Source: Ignavibacteria bacterium
GTDB lineage: Bacteria > Bacteroidota > Ignavibacteria > Ignavibacteriales > Melioribacteraceae
Assembly: GCA_027347545.1 (NCBI GenBank)
Contig: DAIEQT010000513.1
Coordinates: 1 to 6,573 of the forward strand
DNA length: 6,573 bases
Reading direction: 5' to 3'
Shown here: positions 1 through 5,705 of the stretch, piece by piece
Numbering within the stretch: position 1 is the first letter of the stretch
Layout: each line of letters begins with the position of its first letter
Translations under genes and position numbers: made by a program
Notes under the pieces: generated by a model
What the model was told of the DNA's origin: nothing
Databases searched by the model: none
The model's input: only the letters and a program-made list of their open reading frames with translations

Positions 1-2
1 CT

Positions 3-515
3 TATTCTCCGGGCGAGCAAGTTGATTTAACAGCCGAACTATACGATAACGCTTTCAACCCAATAGACACAGCGCAAATTGCATTATCAATTTCGCAAGC
101 GGGCAATAAGAGCGAATTGATTATGACTCCGCAAAGCAACGGAATTTACATTGCATCGTACACGCCCGACTCACAAGGAGATTTCGTTGCAACGGCAAAT
201 ACTAAATTAAATTCCTCTTCTATTGCGCCGGCATCATTACGATTTTCGGTCAGTCCGTCTTCTTTAGAATTATTAGATACAAAAATGCGTGTAGATTATT
301 TAAAACTCCTGGCTAATTCAGTTAACGGTAAGTATTTTTCAATTGAAGAACAGAGCAATCTCTTAAAGAATTTGATTGATGCCGCAAAAAAACATGACGA
401 AGGCATTCTTACGAAAAGTGAATTTGAATTGTGGAATTACTCCTGGATGCTTGGCGCGGTAATCTTTTTATTTGGCATTGAATGGTTCTTGCGAAAACGT
501 TTTGGTATGATTTAA
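3..515 (+). CDS. C-terminal part of a large VWA/glutamine-amidotransferase-type membrane protein (5' end outside window)
   Basis: The frame is open from the first bases of the window and ends at TAA 513-515, giving about 170 C-terminal residues; the TTG at 117 is internal and not a real start. The first part (YSPGEQVDLTAELYD, then a GIYIASYTPDSQGDF segment) has the look of an Ig-like or macroglobulin-like beta domain. It is followed by a helical stretch with the 'D-xx-MR-x-DYLKLLANSVNGKYF' pattern and one C-terminal membrane helix (WMLGAVIFLFGIEWFLRKR), ending in a short basic tail. From memory, this layout is typical of the C-terminus of large membrane proteins with von Willebrand factor A or glutamine-amidotransferase-like domains, often found near MoxR/DUF58 genes in Bacteroidota relatives. 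The diagnostic N-terminal domains lie outside the window, so the family is an inference and the function is unknown. The hemerythrin gene follows after 15 bases. Confidence 0.75.
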   Translation, partial: YSPGEQVDLTAELYDNAFNPIDTAQIALSISQAGNKSELIMTPQSNGIYIASYTPDSQGDFVATANTKLNSSSIAPASLRFSVSPSSLELLDTKMRVDYLKLLANSVNGKYFSIEEQSNLLKNLIDAAKKHDEGILTKSEFELWNYSWMLGAVIFLFGIEWFLRKRFGMI

Positions 516-530
516 CTACTAGAGACATAA

Positions 531-935
531 ATGGATTTTCTTACCTTTACTGCAGAAGAAGAAGTTAAAATTTCTTTGATGGATGAACAGCATGAGCAGA
601 TGACTCACGTCATCAACAAAATTTACACTGCGTTTATATTGAAGAAAAGCCGCACCGTACAATCTCAGTTGAAAATTTTGCTTGCACTCTTGCGCAAACA
701 TTTTGATTACGAAGAAAGCTTGATGAAGCAAACGCAGTTCGAAGGTTATTATTCCCACAAACTTGAGCACGACCGCTTCTATAAAAAGGTTGAAGTCGTT
801 TATAATTCTTATCTTGATAAAAAGCCGAAGCTTACACTGGAAGAACTCTACAACGTTAAAAGTTGGTTCTTTAACCACATCGAGATAAAAGACAAAATAT
901 GCGGGGATCATTTTGCTAAGCACGGTATTACATAA
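531..935 (+). CDS. Bacteriohemerythrin, single-domain di-iron oxygen-binding protein
   Basis: The protein has 134 residues, the usual size for a stand-alone bacterial hemerythrin. All seven expected iron ligands are visible: His21 in the D-x-x-H motif (DEQH), His57 and Glu61 in HFDYEE, His76 and His80 in HKLEH, and His116 and Asp121 in HIEIKD. Hemerythrins bind O2 reversibly at a non-heme di-iron site; bacterial single-domain forms are proposed to store, deliver or sense O2, or to handle NO and iron. There is no signal peptide or membrane segment, so it is cytoplasmic. The ATG at 531 lies 16 bases after the previous stop, with only a weak AG-rich stretch as ribosome binding site. Its 3' end overlaps comF by 23 bases in another frame. 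The family is certain from the ligand set; the role in this cell is not shown. Confidence 0.95.
   Translation: MDFLTFTAEEEVKISLMDEQHEQMTHVINKIYTAFILKKSRTVQSQLKILLALLRKHFDYEESLMKQTQFEGYYSHKLEHDRFYKKVEVVYNSYLDKKPKLTLEELYNVKSWFFNHIEIKDKICGDHFAKHGIT
903..907 (+). promoter_or_regulatory. Ribosome binding site of comF (decides the TTG start)
   Basis: GGGGA lies five bases before the TTG at 913, inside the end of the hemerythrin coding sequence. Pairing with the 16S tail would need one G-U wobble. No other start codon in this frame lies close by upstream, so this supports TTG initiation. Confidence 0.5.
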
Positions 936-1626
936 GTCCTTCGAATCTGCGGCAAATCAATTACTCGGGTTTTTCTTTCCAAGCTTTTGCACAGCTTGCA
1001 AAACCAAATTAGCTGCTACTGAAAAGTGTGTCTGCCAATCTTGCATAAGTAAAATTCAAATTGCAGATTCCGAACGAATTGAGCGGGAATACCATCGTAA
1101 GTTTTCTCACAACAATATTATCAGCGCTTTCCAATCAGCTTTTGTTTTCGAAAAAGACAAAGAACTACAAGACATTCTCCATGCCCTTAAATACAATAAC
1201 AAGTTTCTCGTCGGTAAGTTTCTTGGTGAATTAATTGCCAGCCAAGTTGGCGAGCAAGTTAAAACTTGGAATGCCGATATGATTATTCCGGTTCCACTTC
1301 ATTCTCTCAAGAAAGCTGAAAGAGGCTATAACCAAGCTGAGTTAATCTGCAAAGGAATAAGCAAAGTGCTTTTCATTCCAACTAAACCAAACGTATTGAA
1401 GCGTTCCCGCTACACACTTTCTCAAACGACTATGACGCTTGAAGAAAGAAAAGAAAACGTGCACAAAGCTTTTGTCTTGAGGAAGAAGAGAAAGATAACC
1501 GGCAAAAGAATAATTATTGTTGATGATGTGCTGACAACTGGCGCCACGATAACAGAATGCGCTAGAGTCCTTAAAGAAAATGGAGCGGAAGAAGTTTACG
1601 CGCTATCGGTGGCTATTGCGGATTAA
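913..1626 (+). CDS. comF: ComF family protein (phosphoribosyltransferase-like)
   Basis: The protein has 237 residues, normal for the ComF/GntX family. An N-terminal zinc-ribbon-like segment holds Cys26-x2-Cys29 and Cys41-x2-Cys44 (plus Cys39). The type I phosphoribosyltransferase fold follows, with the ComF signature PVPLHSLKKAERGYNQAEL (126-144), the SQTTMTLEERKENVHKAF block (170-187), and the PRPP-binding loop IIVDDVLTTGAT (201-212). In naturally competent bacteria ComF is a cytoplasmic protein needed for DNA uptake, probably assisting the passage of single-stranded DNA; in many bacteria its role is unproven. The start is TTG at 913, preceded by GGGGA five bases upstream; no ATG or GTG is available nearby in frame, and the start lies 12 residues before the typical FPxxC opening. 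It overlaps the hemerythrin gene by 23 bases, suggesting co-transcription. A terminator follows at 1709-1754. Confidence 0.93.
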   Translation: MLSTVLHKSFESAANQLLGFFFPSFCTACKTKLAATEKCVCQSCISKIQIADSERIEREYHRKFSHNNIISAFQSAFVFEKDKELQDILHALKYNNKFLVGKFLGELIASQVGEQVKTWNADMIIPVPLHSLKKAERGYNQAELICKGISKVLFIPTKPNVLKRSRYTLSQTTMTLEERKENVHKAFVLRKKRKITGKRIIIVDDVLTTGATITECARVLKENGAEEVYALSVAIAD

Positions 1627-1708
1627 GTTAGCGTACATGTATTGTTGAGACTGGAAATACTGTTTGAATTTGATTTAGGTTTGCCTATATTTGAATCAGA
1701 ATTACGAC

Positions 1709-1754
1709 AAAAAACGCCCTGTAAGGTTTTGTCCTTATGGGGTTTTTCTTTTAT
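1709..1754 (+). terminator. Rho-independent terminator after comF, possibly bidirectional
   Basis: An interrupted hairpin: A-tract 1709-1714, C1715 and CCC 1717-1719 pair with GGGG 1739-1742 and T-tract 1743-1747 (G1716 bulged). The inner stem TAAGG 1722-1726 pairs with CCTTA 1733-1737 around a TTTTGT loop. The T-run on the plus strand fits termination of the comF transcript. The matching A-run means the minus strand also shows a hairpin plus T-tract, so it could stop the convergent nuclease transcript too, about 150 bases past that gene's stop. The rest of the 274-base gap 1627-1900 holds only the short open segment at 1781-1870. Confidence 0.75.
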
Positions 1755-1780
1755 ATACTCAATTTTATTCTTCAAATCAT

Positions 1781-1870
1781 TCACACAAGTGATATTCCCC
1801 TTTGCCGCTTTTTAATCAGGGCAGAATATTTTTCTTTATTAGGAACAATAACATAAGCAACTTTTCTCTT
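1781..1870 (-). pseudogene. Possible protein remnant (29-codon open segment with no start codon)
   Basis: On the minus strand, between TGA codons at 1871-1873 and 1781-1783, 29 sense codons read KRKVAYVIVPNKEKYSALI and continue into a basic tail. The hydrophobic 'VAYVIVP' strand followed by a charged helix-like stretch looks protein-like, somewhat like the end of a small antitoxin of the Phd type, but the resemblance is loose. There is no ATG, GTG or TTG in frame before it, so it is not an intact gene. It lies just downstream of the nuclease gene on the same strand. It could equally be chance in a short AT-rich stretch. Confidence 0.2.
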
Positions 1871-1900
1871 TCAATTAAGTGGTGTGCATAATAAGCCAGT

Positions 1901-3061
1901 TTAATTAAGGTTAAGCCCAGTTTCTTTTGTCCCTAATTTTCTTTTCCACCTATTTTCTCTCAAAATTACTTCATCAGCTGAAGTTGTGGCTGGCAAAATT
2001 TCAAGAATTGAGAACTCAAATAAATTATAGTCCATACCTTGTAATTCCTTATTTCCACCATGTCCACTATTAGCATAACTTTGCCACCTGCCAAATATTC
2101 CCTTTGCGCCGTATGCAGAACCAACATATAATCTGCCAGTTAATGTATCTTTGATTAAATAGATTCCGTTAACCGAGGAGAGCGTATTAATCCAAGTGGT
2201 ATTCGAGTCGGGATTGTTAATCAGCATTTTGAGTTCGCGAAAGGTTAATATAACTTGGTCAAAAGAGGAAAAATCACCGAGCGAATTTTTACCTTTTATT
2301 TCAACAACAAGTTTATCTTTTGCTTGAACCCACGATAAAGTTGACTTACCCCAATCGATAACTAACCTTTCAGATAGTTCATCAAGAATCGGATTATGTT
2401 CTAAATTATACCAGCAAACGAAAGAATGCCATTTTTTAGGAAATGAATTTACATCTATTATTGAGTGCAATGATTTAGTAAAGTTCTTATTGTCAACATA
2501 GTCCTTAACATCCCACAATCCAAGAAAAAGCGACAAGGTATTTCTGTAAGGAGAAAAAACAGCAATTTGTTTTGCATTCGAAAACTTTTTTGGCGCTTGC
2601 AGAGATTGGTATGCTTCAAATCGTCCGCGATTATTTCTGAATGTTTCTAATATTGGTATTTCAGCATTACCATGGCGCACCAATCTTATTCTCGTAGTGT
2701 CAAGTTTGTATAGCTTGAGGATATTATAAAACGTCATTGCCCTGTCATTTATTGTTGGATAAAAATGCCAGTGAATTGGAGAATAAAGATTGGACGTTGA
2801 GACACAATGGTATTTAGCATAGTTCCATGGATATTTTTCTTTCTTATTAATCAGATAGAAATTAATTTCTTTTTTGACCTCTTCAATAATTTTTCTTGTT
2901 TGCTGATTTTCATCATTGGTGATAAATTCAACATTAAAAACATTATGTACCGGAGAAGAGATCAGAGCAATGCAATTAGTTGAGTCCTTATAAAATAACT
3001 TAATATGTTCTTGATCTTGATTGACTGATTTTTCTATCCAACTATATAAATTTCCGCTCAT
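1901..3061 (-). CDS. GIY-YIG nuclease family protein with an extra N-terminal region
   Basis: The protein has 386 residues. The C-terminal ~95 residues form a GIY-YIG nuclease domain: GIYLI 299-303, LYVGS 311-315 (the YIG element as YVG), Arg325 in FGRW, the GHGGNKEL segment 333-340, the probable metal-binding Glu369 in RENRWK, and the GLNLN end with Asn384. The middle part (about 109-290) has RIRLVRHGN 124-132, FEAYQSLQ 148-155 and SLFLGLWDV 177-185. This combination matches, from memory, a family of bacterial GIY-YIG proteins of unknown biological role that begin close to Met109 here. Residues 1-108 are therefore an extension that I do not recognise. ATG 3061 has AGG eight bases upstream, so the long form is preferred; the alternative ATG at 2737 has AGGG only two bases away. 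It is probably a DNA-cutting enzyme, but host defence, repair or mobile-element origin cannot be told apart. Sampled 60-base rows are more AT-rich than in argS or rsfS. Confidence 0.85.
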   Translation of the reverse strand: MSGNLYSWIEKSVNQDQEHIKLFYKDSTNCIALISSPVHNVFNVEFITNDENQQTRKIIEEVKKEINFYLINKKEKYPWNYAKYHCVSTSNLYSPIHWHFYPTINDRAMTFYNILKLYKLDTTRIRLVRHGNAEIPILETFRNNRGRFEAYQSLQAPKKFSNAKQIAVFSPYRNTLSLFLGLWDVKDYVDNKNFTKSLHSIIDVNSFPKKWHSFVCWYNLEHNPILDELSERLVIDWGKSTLSWVQAKDKLVVEIKGKNSLGDFSSFDQVILTFRELKMLINNPDSNTTWINTLSSVNGIYLIKDTLTGRLYVGSAYGAKGIFGRWQSYANSGHGGNKELQGMDYNLFEFSILEILPATTSADEVILRENRWKRKLGTKETGLNLN

Positions 3062-3069
3062 TTGTGGGA

Positions 3070-3072
3070 CCT
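3070..3072 (-). promoter_or_regulatory. Ribosome binding site supporting the long nuclease start
   Basis: On the minus strand AGG lies eight bases upstream of the ATG at 3061 (context AATAGGTCCCACAA). It is short but well placed, and favours translation from the first ATG rather than the internal one at 2737. Confidence 0.45.
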
Positions 3073-3100
3073 ATTACATCAATTCAGTCATGTTAAGTTG

Positions 3101-3122
3101 TGGGCTAAAGCCCATTTTTTTT
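3101..3122 (+). terminator. Perfect palindromic hairpin with T-tract, pointing against the flanking genes
   Basis: TGGGC and GCCCA (3101-3114) form a perfect stem around TAAA (up to six pairs if the loop closes to AA), followed on the plus strand by eight T (3115-3122). This is the shape of a rho-independent terminator for plus-strand transcription. Both flanking genes, argS and the nuclease, are on the minus strand, where the hairpin is preceded by A8 and followed by no T-run. It may block antisense transcription into argS, or be a REP-like palindrome. The minus-strand gap 3062-3151 holds it, and I see no clear promoter there. Confidence 0.5.
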
Positions 3123-3151
3123 ACTTCTATTAACCTAACAGCATTGCTTAA

Positions 3152-4780
3152 TCACATCCTCTCTGGCGCAGTTACACCAAGAATTGACAAGCCGTTCCGC
3201 AATATTGTTTGAGTTGCGATGCTGAGAGAAATTCTAGCTTCGGCTAAATTCTTTTCGCTGCCGATAATTCTGCATTCGGTATAGAATCTATGGAACAACG
3301 CGGCTAACTCTTCCAGATAAATTGCAATGCGGTGTACTTCATAATTTTCTGCGCTTAGCAAAACTTCATTCGGAAACTCGAAAAACTTCTTCAGCAAATC
3401 TTGTTCAACCGGCTGGGTCAGCAATTCTAAATGCTCAAGGGAAGAATCCAGACCTTGCTCTTTAACCATTCTTAGTATTGAAGCGATACGTGCATGAGCA
3501 TATTGCAAATAGAAAACCGGGTTTTCATCCGATTGTTTCTTAGCAAGCTCAAGATCAAAATTTAAGTGGCTGGTTATGCTGCGCATGTTGAAGAAATATC
3601 TCACTACATCCGCGCCGACTTCTTCAACCAGCTCATCTAAAGTAATGTAGTTTGCTTTACGGGTGGACATTTTTACAACTTCACCCTTTTGCATAATTGT
3701 TACAAACTGATGAATGAGAACTTTCACTTTTTCGTAATCGTAACCTAAGGCGCGCAAACCGGCAAGCACATCGGGGTATGTTGCGTTATGGTCGGAGCCG
3801 AACAAATCAATCATCAAATCATAGCCGCGCTCAAATTTAGTAATGTGGTAAGCTATATCGGGCAAGCGGTAAGTCGGTTCGCCGGTAGATTTTACAATCA
3901 CTTTATCTTGTTCGTTGCCAAGCTCGGTAAGTTTAAGCCAAATGGCATCCTCTTTTTCATAAGAAAGATTTTTCTTCTTAAACTCTTCAAGAAGCGATGT
4001 AATTTTTCCATCATCATACAAAGTATGCTCATTGAAAAAGTTCTTCATCTTAATGCCAATAGCACTCATCGTTTTGATGATGTCGGCAAAGATTTCTTTT
4101 TCGGCAGTCTGCTTGAAAATGCCTTCAGCATCTTCGTTAATAAGTTTATCACCATGCTCATTAATCAGTTTAGCTGCAATTTCCTTGATGTATTCTCCTT
4201 GATAATAATCTTCCGGAAAAGTTGTTTCTTTACCAAGCAATTCTAAATAGCGGAGGCGTACTGAATCTCCAAGAACGCGCATTTGCCTTCCGGCATTGTT
4301 GAAATAATATTCGCGGTCAACATCGTAGCCAATCCATTCAAGCAAATTTGCAACTGTATCTCCAATTACTGCGTTTCTTCCGTGTCCAACAGTTAAGGGA
4401 CCGGTTGGATTTGCGGAAATGAATTCTACCATTGCTTTTTTGCCGGCGTACTTTTTCGATCTTCCAAATTTTTCATTCTTCTCTAAAATTTCTTTGATGA
4501 TGGATGGGATGTATGACGAAGTAAAATAAAAATTTATAAATCCGGGACCGGCGATTTCTACTTTTTCAATTACAGCTTTATCAAATTCTAGATTTTCGAT
4601 TATCTCGGTAGCAATCTCGCGCGGATTTCTCTTTAATTTTTTGGAGAGAATCATTGCAGCATTAATAGCATAATCACCGTGGCTTTTCTGGTTTGGAACG
4701 CTAAGAACGTAATCAATTTCTTTTAGGTAAGGAAGTTTTTCTGAAGCCTTGCTGAATAAATCTACTAAATACTTTTTCAA
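3152..4780 (-). CDS. argS: Arginyl-tRNA synthetase (class I)
   Basis: The enzyme joins arginine to tRNA-Arg using ATP, in the cytoplasm; it is essential. The 542 residues are a normal bacterial length and end in the family-typical APERM. Visible parts: the N-terminal additional (Arg_tRNA_synt_N) domain ~1-85 with HGDYAINAA; the Rossmann catalytic core with SANPTGPLTVGHGRNAV 122-138, in which the HIGH motif is TVGH (130-133); EPTYRLPDIAYH 301-312; KMSTR 370-374 as the KMSKS loop; and the C-terminal DALR anticodon-binding domain from about 424 (YLQYAHARIASILR) to the end. The start is TTG at 4780 with GGAG six bases upstream; no in-frame ATG occurs before residue 43, which would remove conserved sequence. 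rsfS ends 20 bases upstream, so the two are probably co-transcribed. Confidence 0.98.
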   Translation of the reverse strand: MKKYLVDLFSKASEKLPYLKEIDYVLSVPNQKSHGDYAINAAMILSKKLKRNPREIATEIIENLEFDKAVIEKVEIAGPGFINFYFTSSYIPSIIKEILEKNEKFGRSKKYAGKKAMVEFISANPTGPLTVGHGRNAVIGDTVANLLEWIGYDVDREYYFNNAGRQMRVLGDSVRLRYLELLGKETTFPEDYYQGEYIKEIAAKLINEHGDKLINEDAEGIFKQTAEKEIFADIIKTMSAIGIKMKNFFNEHTLYDDGKITSLLEEFKKKNLSYEKEDAIWLKLTELGNEQDKVIVKSTGEPTYRLPDIAYHITKFERGYDLMIDLFGSDHNATYPDVLAGLRALGYDYEKVKVLIHQFVTIMQKGEVVKMSTRKANYITLDELVEEVGADVVRYFFNMRSITSHLNFDLELAKKQSDENPVFYLQYAHARIASILRMVKEQGLDSSLEHLELLTQPVEQDLLKKFFEFPNEVLLSAENYEVHRIAIYLEELAALFHRFYTECRIIGSEKNLAEARISLSIATQTILRNGLSILGVTAPERM

Positions 4781-4786
4781 TCTTTT

Positions 4787-4790
4787 CTCC
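4787..4790 (-). promoter_or_regulatory. Ribosome binding site of argS (decides the TTG start)
   Basis: On the minus strand GGAG lies six bases before the TTG at 4780, an ideal spacing. It settles the use of TTG, since no ATG or GTG start fits the conserved N-terminus. Confidence 0.8.
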
Positions 4791-4800
4791 GTTAGGGTAA

Positions 4801-5154
4801 TTATTTGTCTTCAGCAACCGCAATTACCGGTGCATCGCCCCACAATTTTTCTAAGTTGTAATAAGTGCGTGCTTCGTGCTTAAACACGTGAAGCACAACA
4901 TCAAAGTAATCCATCAAAACCCAATTTAGAGTTTCAAAACCTTCACGGTGAAAACACTTAATGCCGCGCTCTAGAAGTTTATCATCAACATCATCTGCAA
5001 TTGCTTTTACTTGTCTATCGGAATCGGCAGAGCAAATAACAAAGAAATCAGCAATTCCGCCGGAGAGTTTTCTTAGATCTAGAATCTTAATGTTGTAGCC
5101 TTTTTTCTCTTTAGTAAGTTCTGCAATTTCTTTTGCAAATTTTAGTGCGTCCAA
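4801..5154 (-). CDS. rsfS: Ribosome silencing factor RsfS (YbeB/Iojap family)
   Basis: RsfS binds protein L14 (uL14) of the large ribosomal subunit and blocks joining of the two subunits, lowering translation when nutrients are short. The 117 residues are the normal size of this single-domain cytoplasmic protein. Family marks: ADFFVICSADSDRQVKAIAD (35-54), then NWVLMDYFDVVLHVF (77-91) and ARTYYNLEKLWGDAP (95-109). The start is TTG at 5154 with GAGG five bases upstream; the next in-frame methionine is far inside the domain. The ribosome binding site overlaps the stop codon of the LytR_C gene, seven bases away, so translation of the two is probably coupled. argS follows after 20 bases, giving a small translation-related operon. 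Confidence 0.97.
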   Translation of the reverse strand: MDALKFAKEIAELTKEKKGYNIKILDLRKLSGGIADFFVICSADSDRQVKAIADDVDDKLLERGIKCFHREGFETLNWVLMDYFDVVLHVFKHEARTYYNLEKLWGDAPVIAVAEDK

Positions 5155-5159
5155 TGTTT

Positions 5160-5163
5160 CCTC
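5160..5163 (-). promoter_or_regulatory. Ribosome binding site of rsfS overlapping the upstream stop codon
   Basis: GAGG on the minus strand uses the GA of the LytR_C stop TGA (5162-5164) and sits five bases before the TTG at 5154. This arrangement suits re-initiation by ribosomes that have just finished the upstream gene. Confidence 0.8.
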
Positions 5164-5650
5164 ACTTAAATGGTGTCAATGAAAAATAATCTTTACCTAT
5201 CACAACTGTGACATCAATGAAATAATCTCTATTCAATTGCTGAATCACGTTTTCGTTTTTAATACCAAGCGCTTTGGCAACTTTATAAGCGTTAGCCATA
5301 TTTCCAATCCGGTCAATAATTAGTGTCTCGTCAACATCGGAAGATACATAATTTCCTATGTCAGCAACATCAAAACCTTTGCTTCTAAGATAATCTGTAT
5401 AACGGTCGGCAACGCCGCTAACGCCGCAGCCGTTTCTTACATCAACTTGAATAATATCTTCCGCGCCTTTAGCATCCGGCGCAAGTGGTTCTTGATCACC
5501 TTTGTAAGAAAGTTTAATATAAAGCGAATAGACCATAAAAATAATCACGGCTGAGAGTAAGAAAATGGAAACATTTATTAGAATGTTTACTGTTGGAGAT
5601 TTTAAGTTTGCCGGTTTTTGTTTTGGCTTTGCTGGATTATACTTTTCCAA
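5162..5650 (-). CDS. Membrane-anchored LytR_C-domain protein
   Basis: The protein has 162 residues: a Lys/Pro-rich cytoplasmic start (1-19), one membrane helix (about 21-44, VNILINVSIFLLSAVIIFMV and onward), a short linker, and a LytR_C-type domain (67-162). The domain shows VDVRNGCGVSGVADRYTDYL (69-88), KGFDV (91-95), ETLIIDRIGNMANAYKVA (108-125) and a terminal DVTVVIGKDY strand. This domain is found at the C-terminus of some LytR-CpsA-Psr wall-polymer enzymes, but the catalytic LCP domain is absent here, so it is not itself a ligase; binding of a cell-envelope polymer or partner is an inference. The topology predicts the domain outside the cytoplasmic membrane. The start is TTG at 5650 with GGGA about five bases upstream and an in-frame stop at 5663-5665, so no longer form is possible. 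Its position next to rsfS fits an order seen in relatives. Confidence 0.88.
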   Translation of the reverse strand: MEKYNPAKPKQKPANLKSPTVNILINVSIFLLSAVIIFMVYSLYIKLSYKGDQEPLAPDAKGAEDIIQVDVRNGCGVSGVADRYTDYLRSKGFDVADIGNYVSSDVDETLIIDRIGNMANAYKVAKALGIKNENVIQQLNRDYFIDVTVVIGKDYFSLTPFK

Positions 5651-5705
5651 TTTTTCCCGTGTTCAAAGTTCTTGTACTTACAAAGCCAAATTTAATAAAA
5701 ATGCG

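Noticed and set aside
519..923. 134-codon open frame on the minus strand
   Set aside because: It is antisense to the hemerythrin gene, whose seven metal ligands prove the plus-strand frame; the minus-strand product has no recognisable features.
3021..3212. 63-codon plus-strand frame spanning the argS-nuclease gap
   Set aside because: It overlaps the ends of two better supported minus-strand genes and runs through the hairpin at 3101-3122; nothing in it looks like a protein family.
3788..4246. 152-codon open frame on the plus strand
   Set aside because: It lies wholly antisense to the conserved catalytic part of argS and shows no domain or ribosome binding site.
5672..5683. Palindrome TTGTACTTACAA upstream of the LytR_C gene
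   Set aside because: The arms are only five bases with a two-base centre, expected by chance in AT-rich DNA; no second copy or promoter next to it supports an operator.
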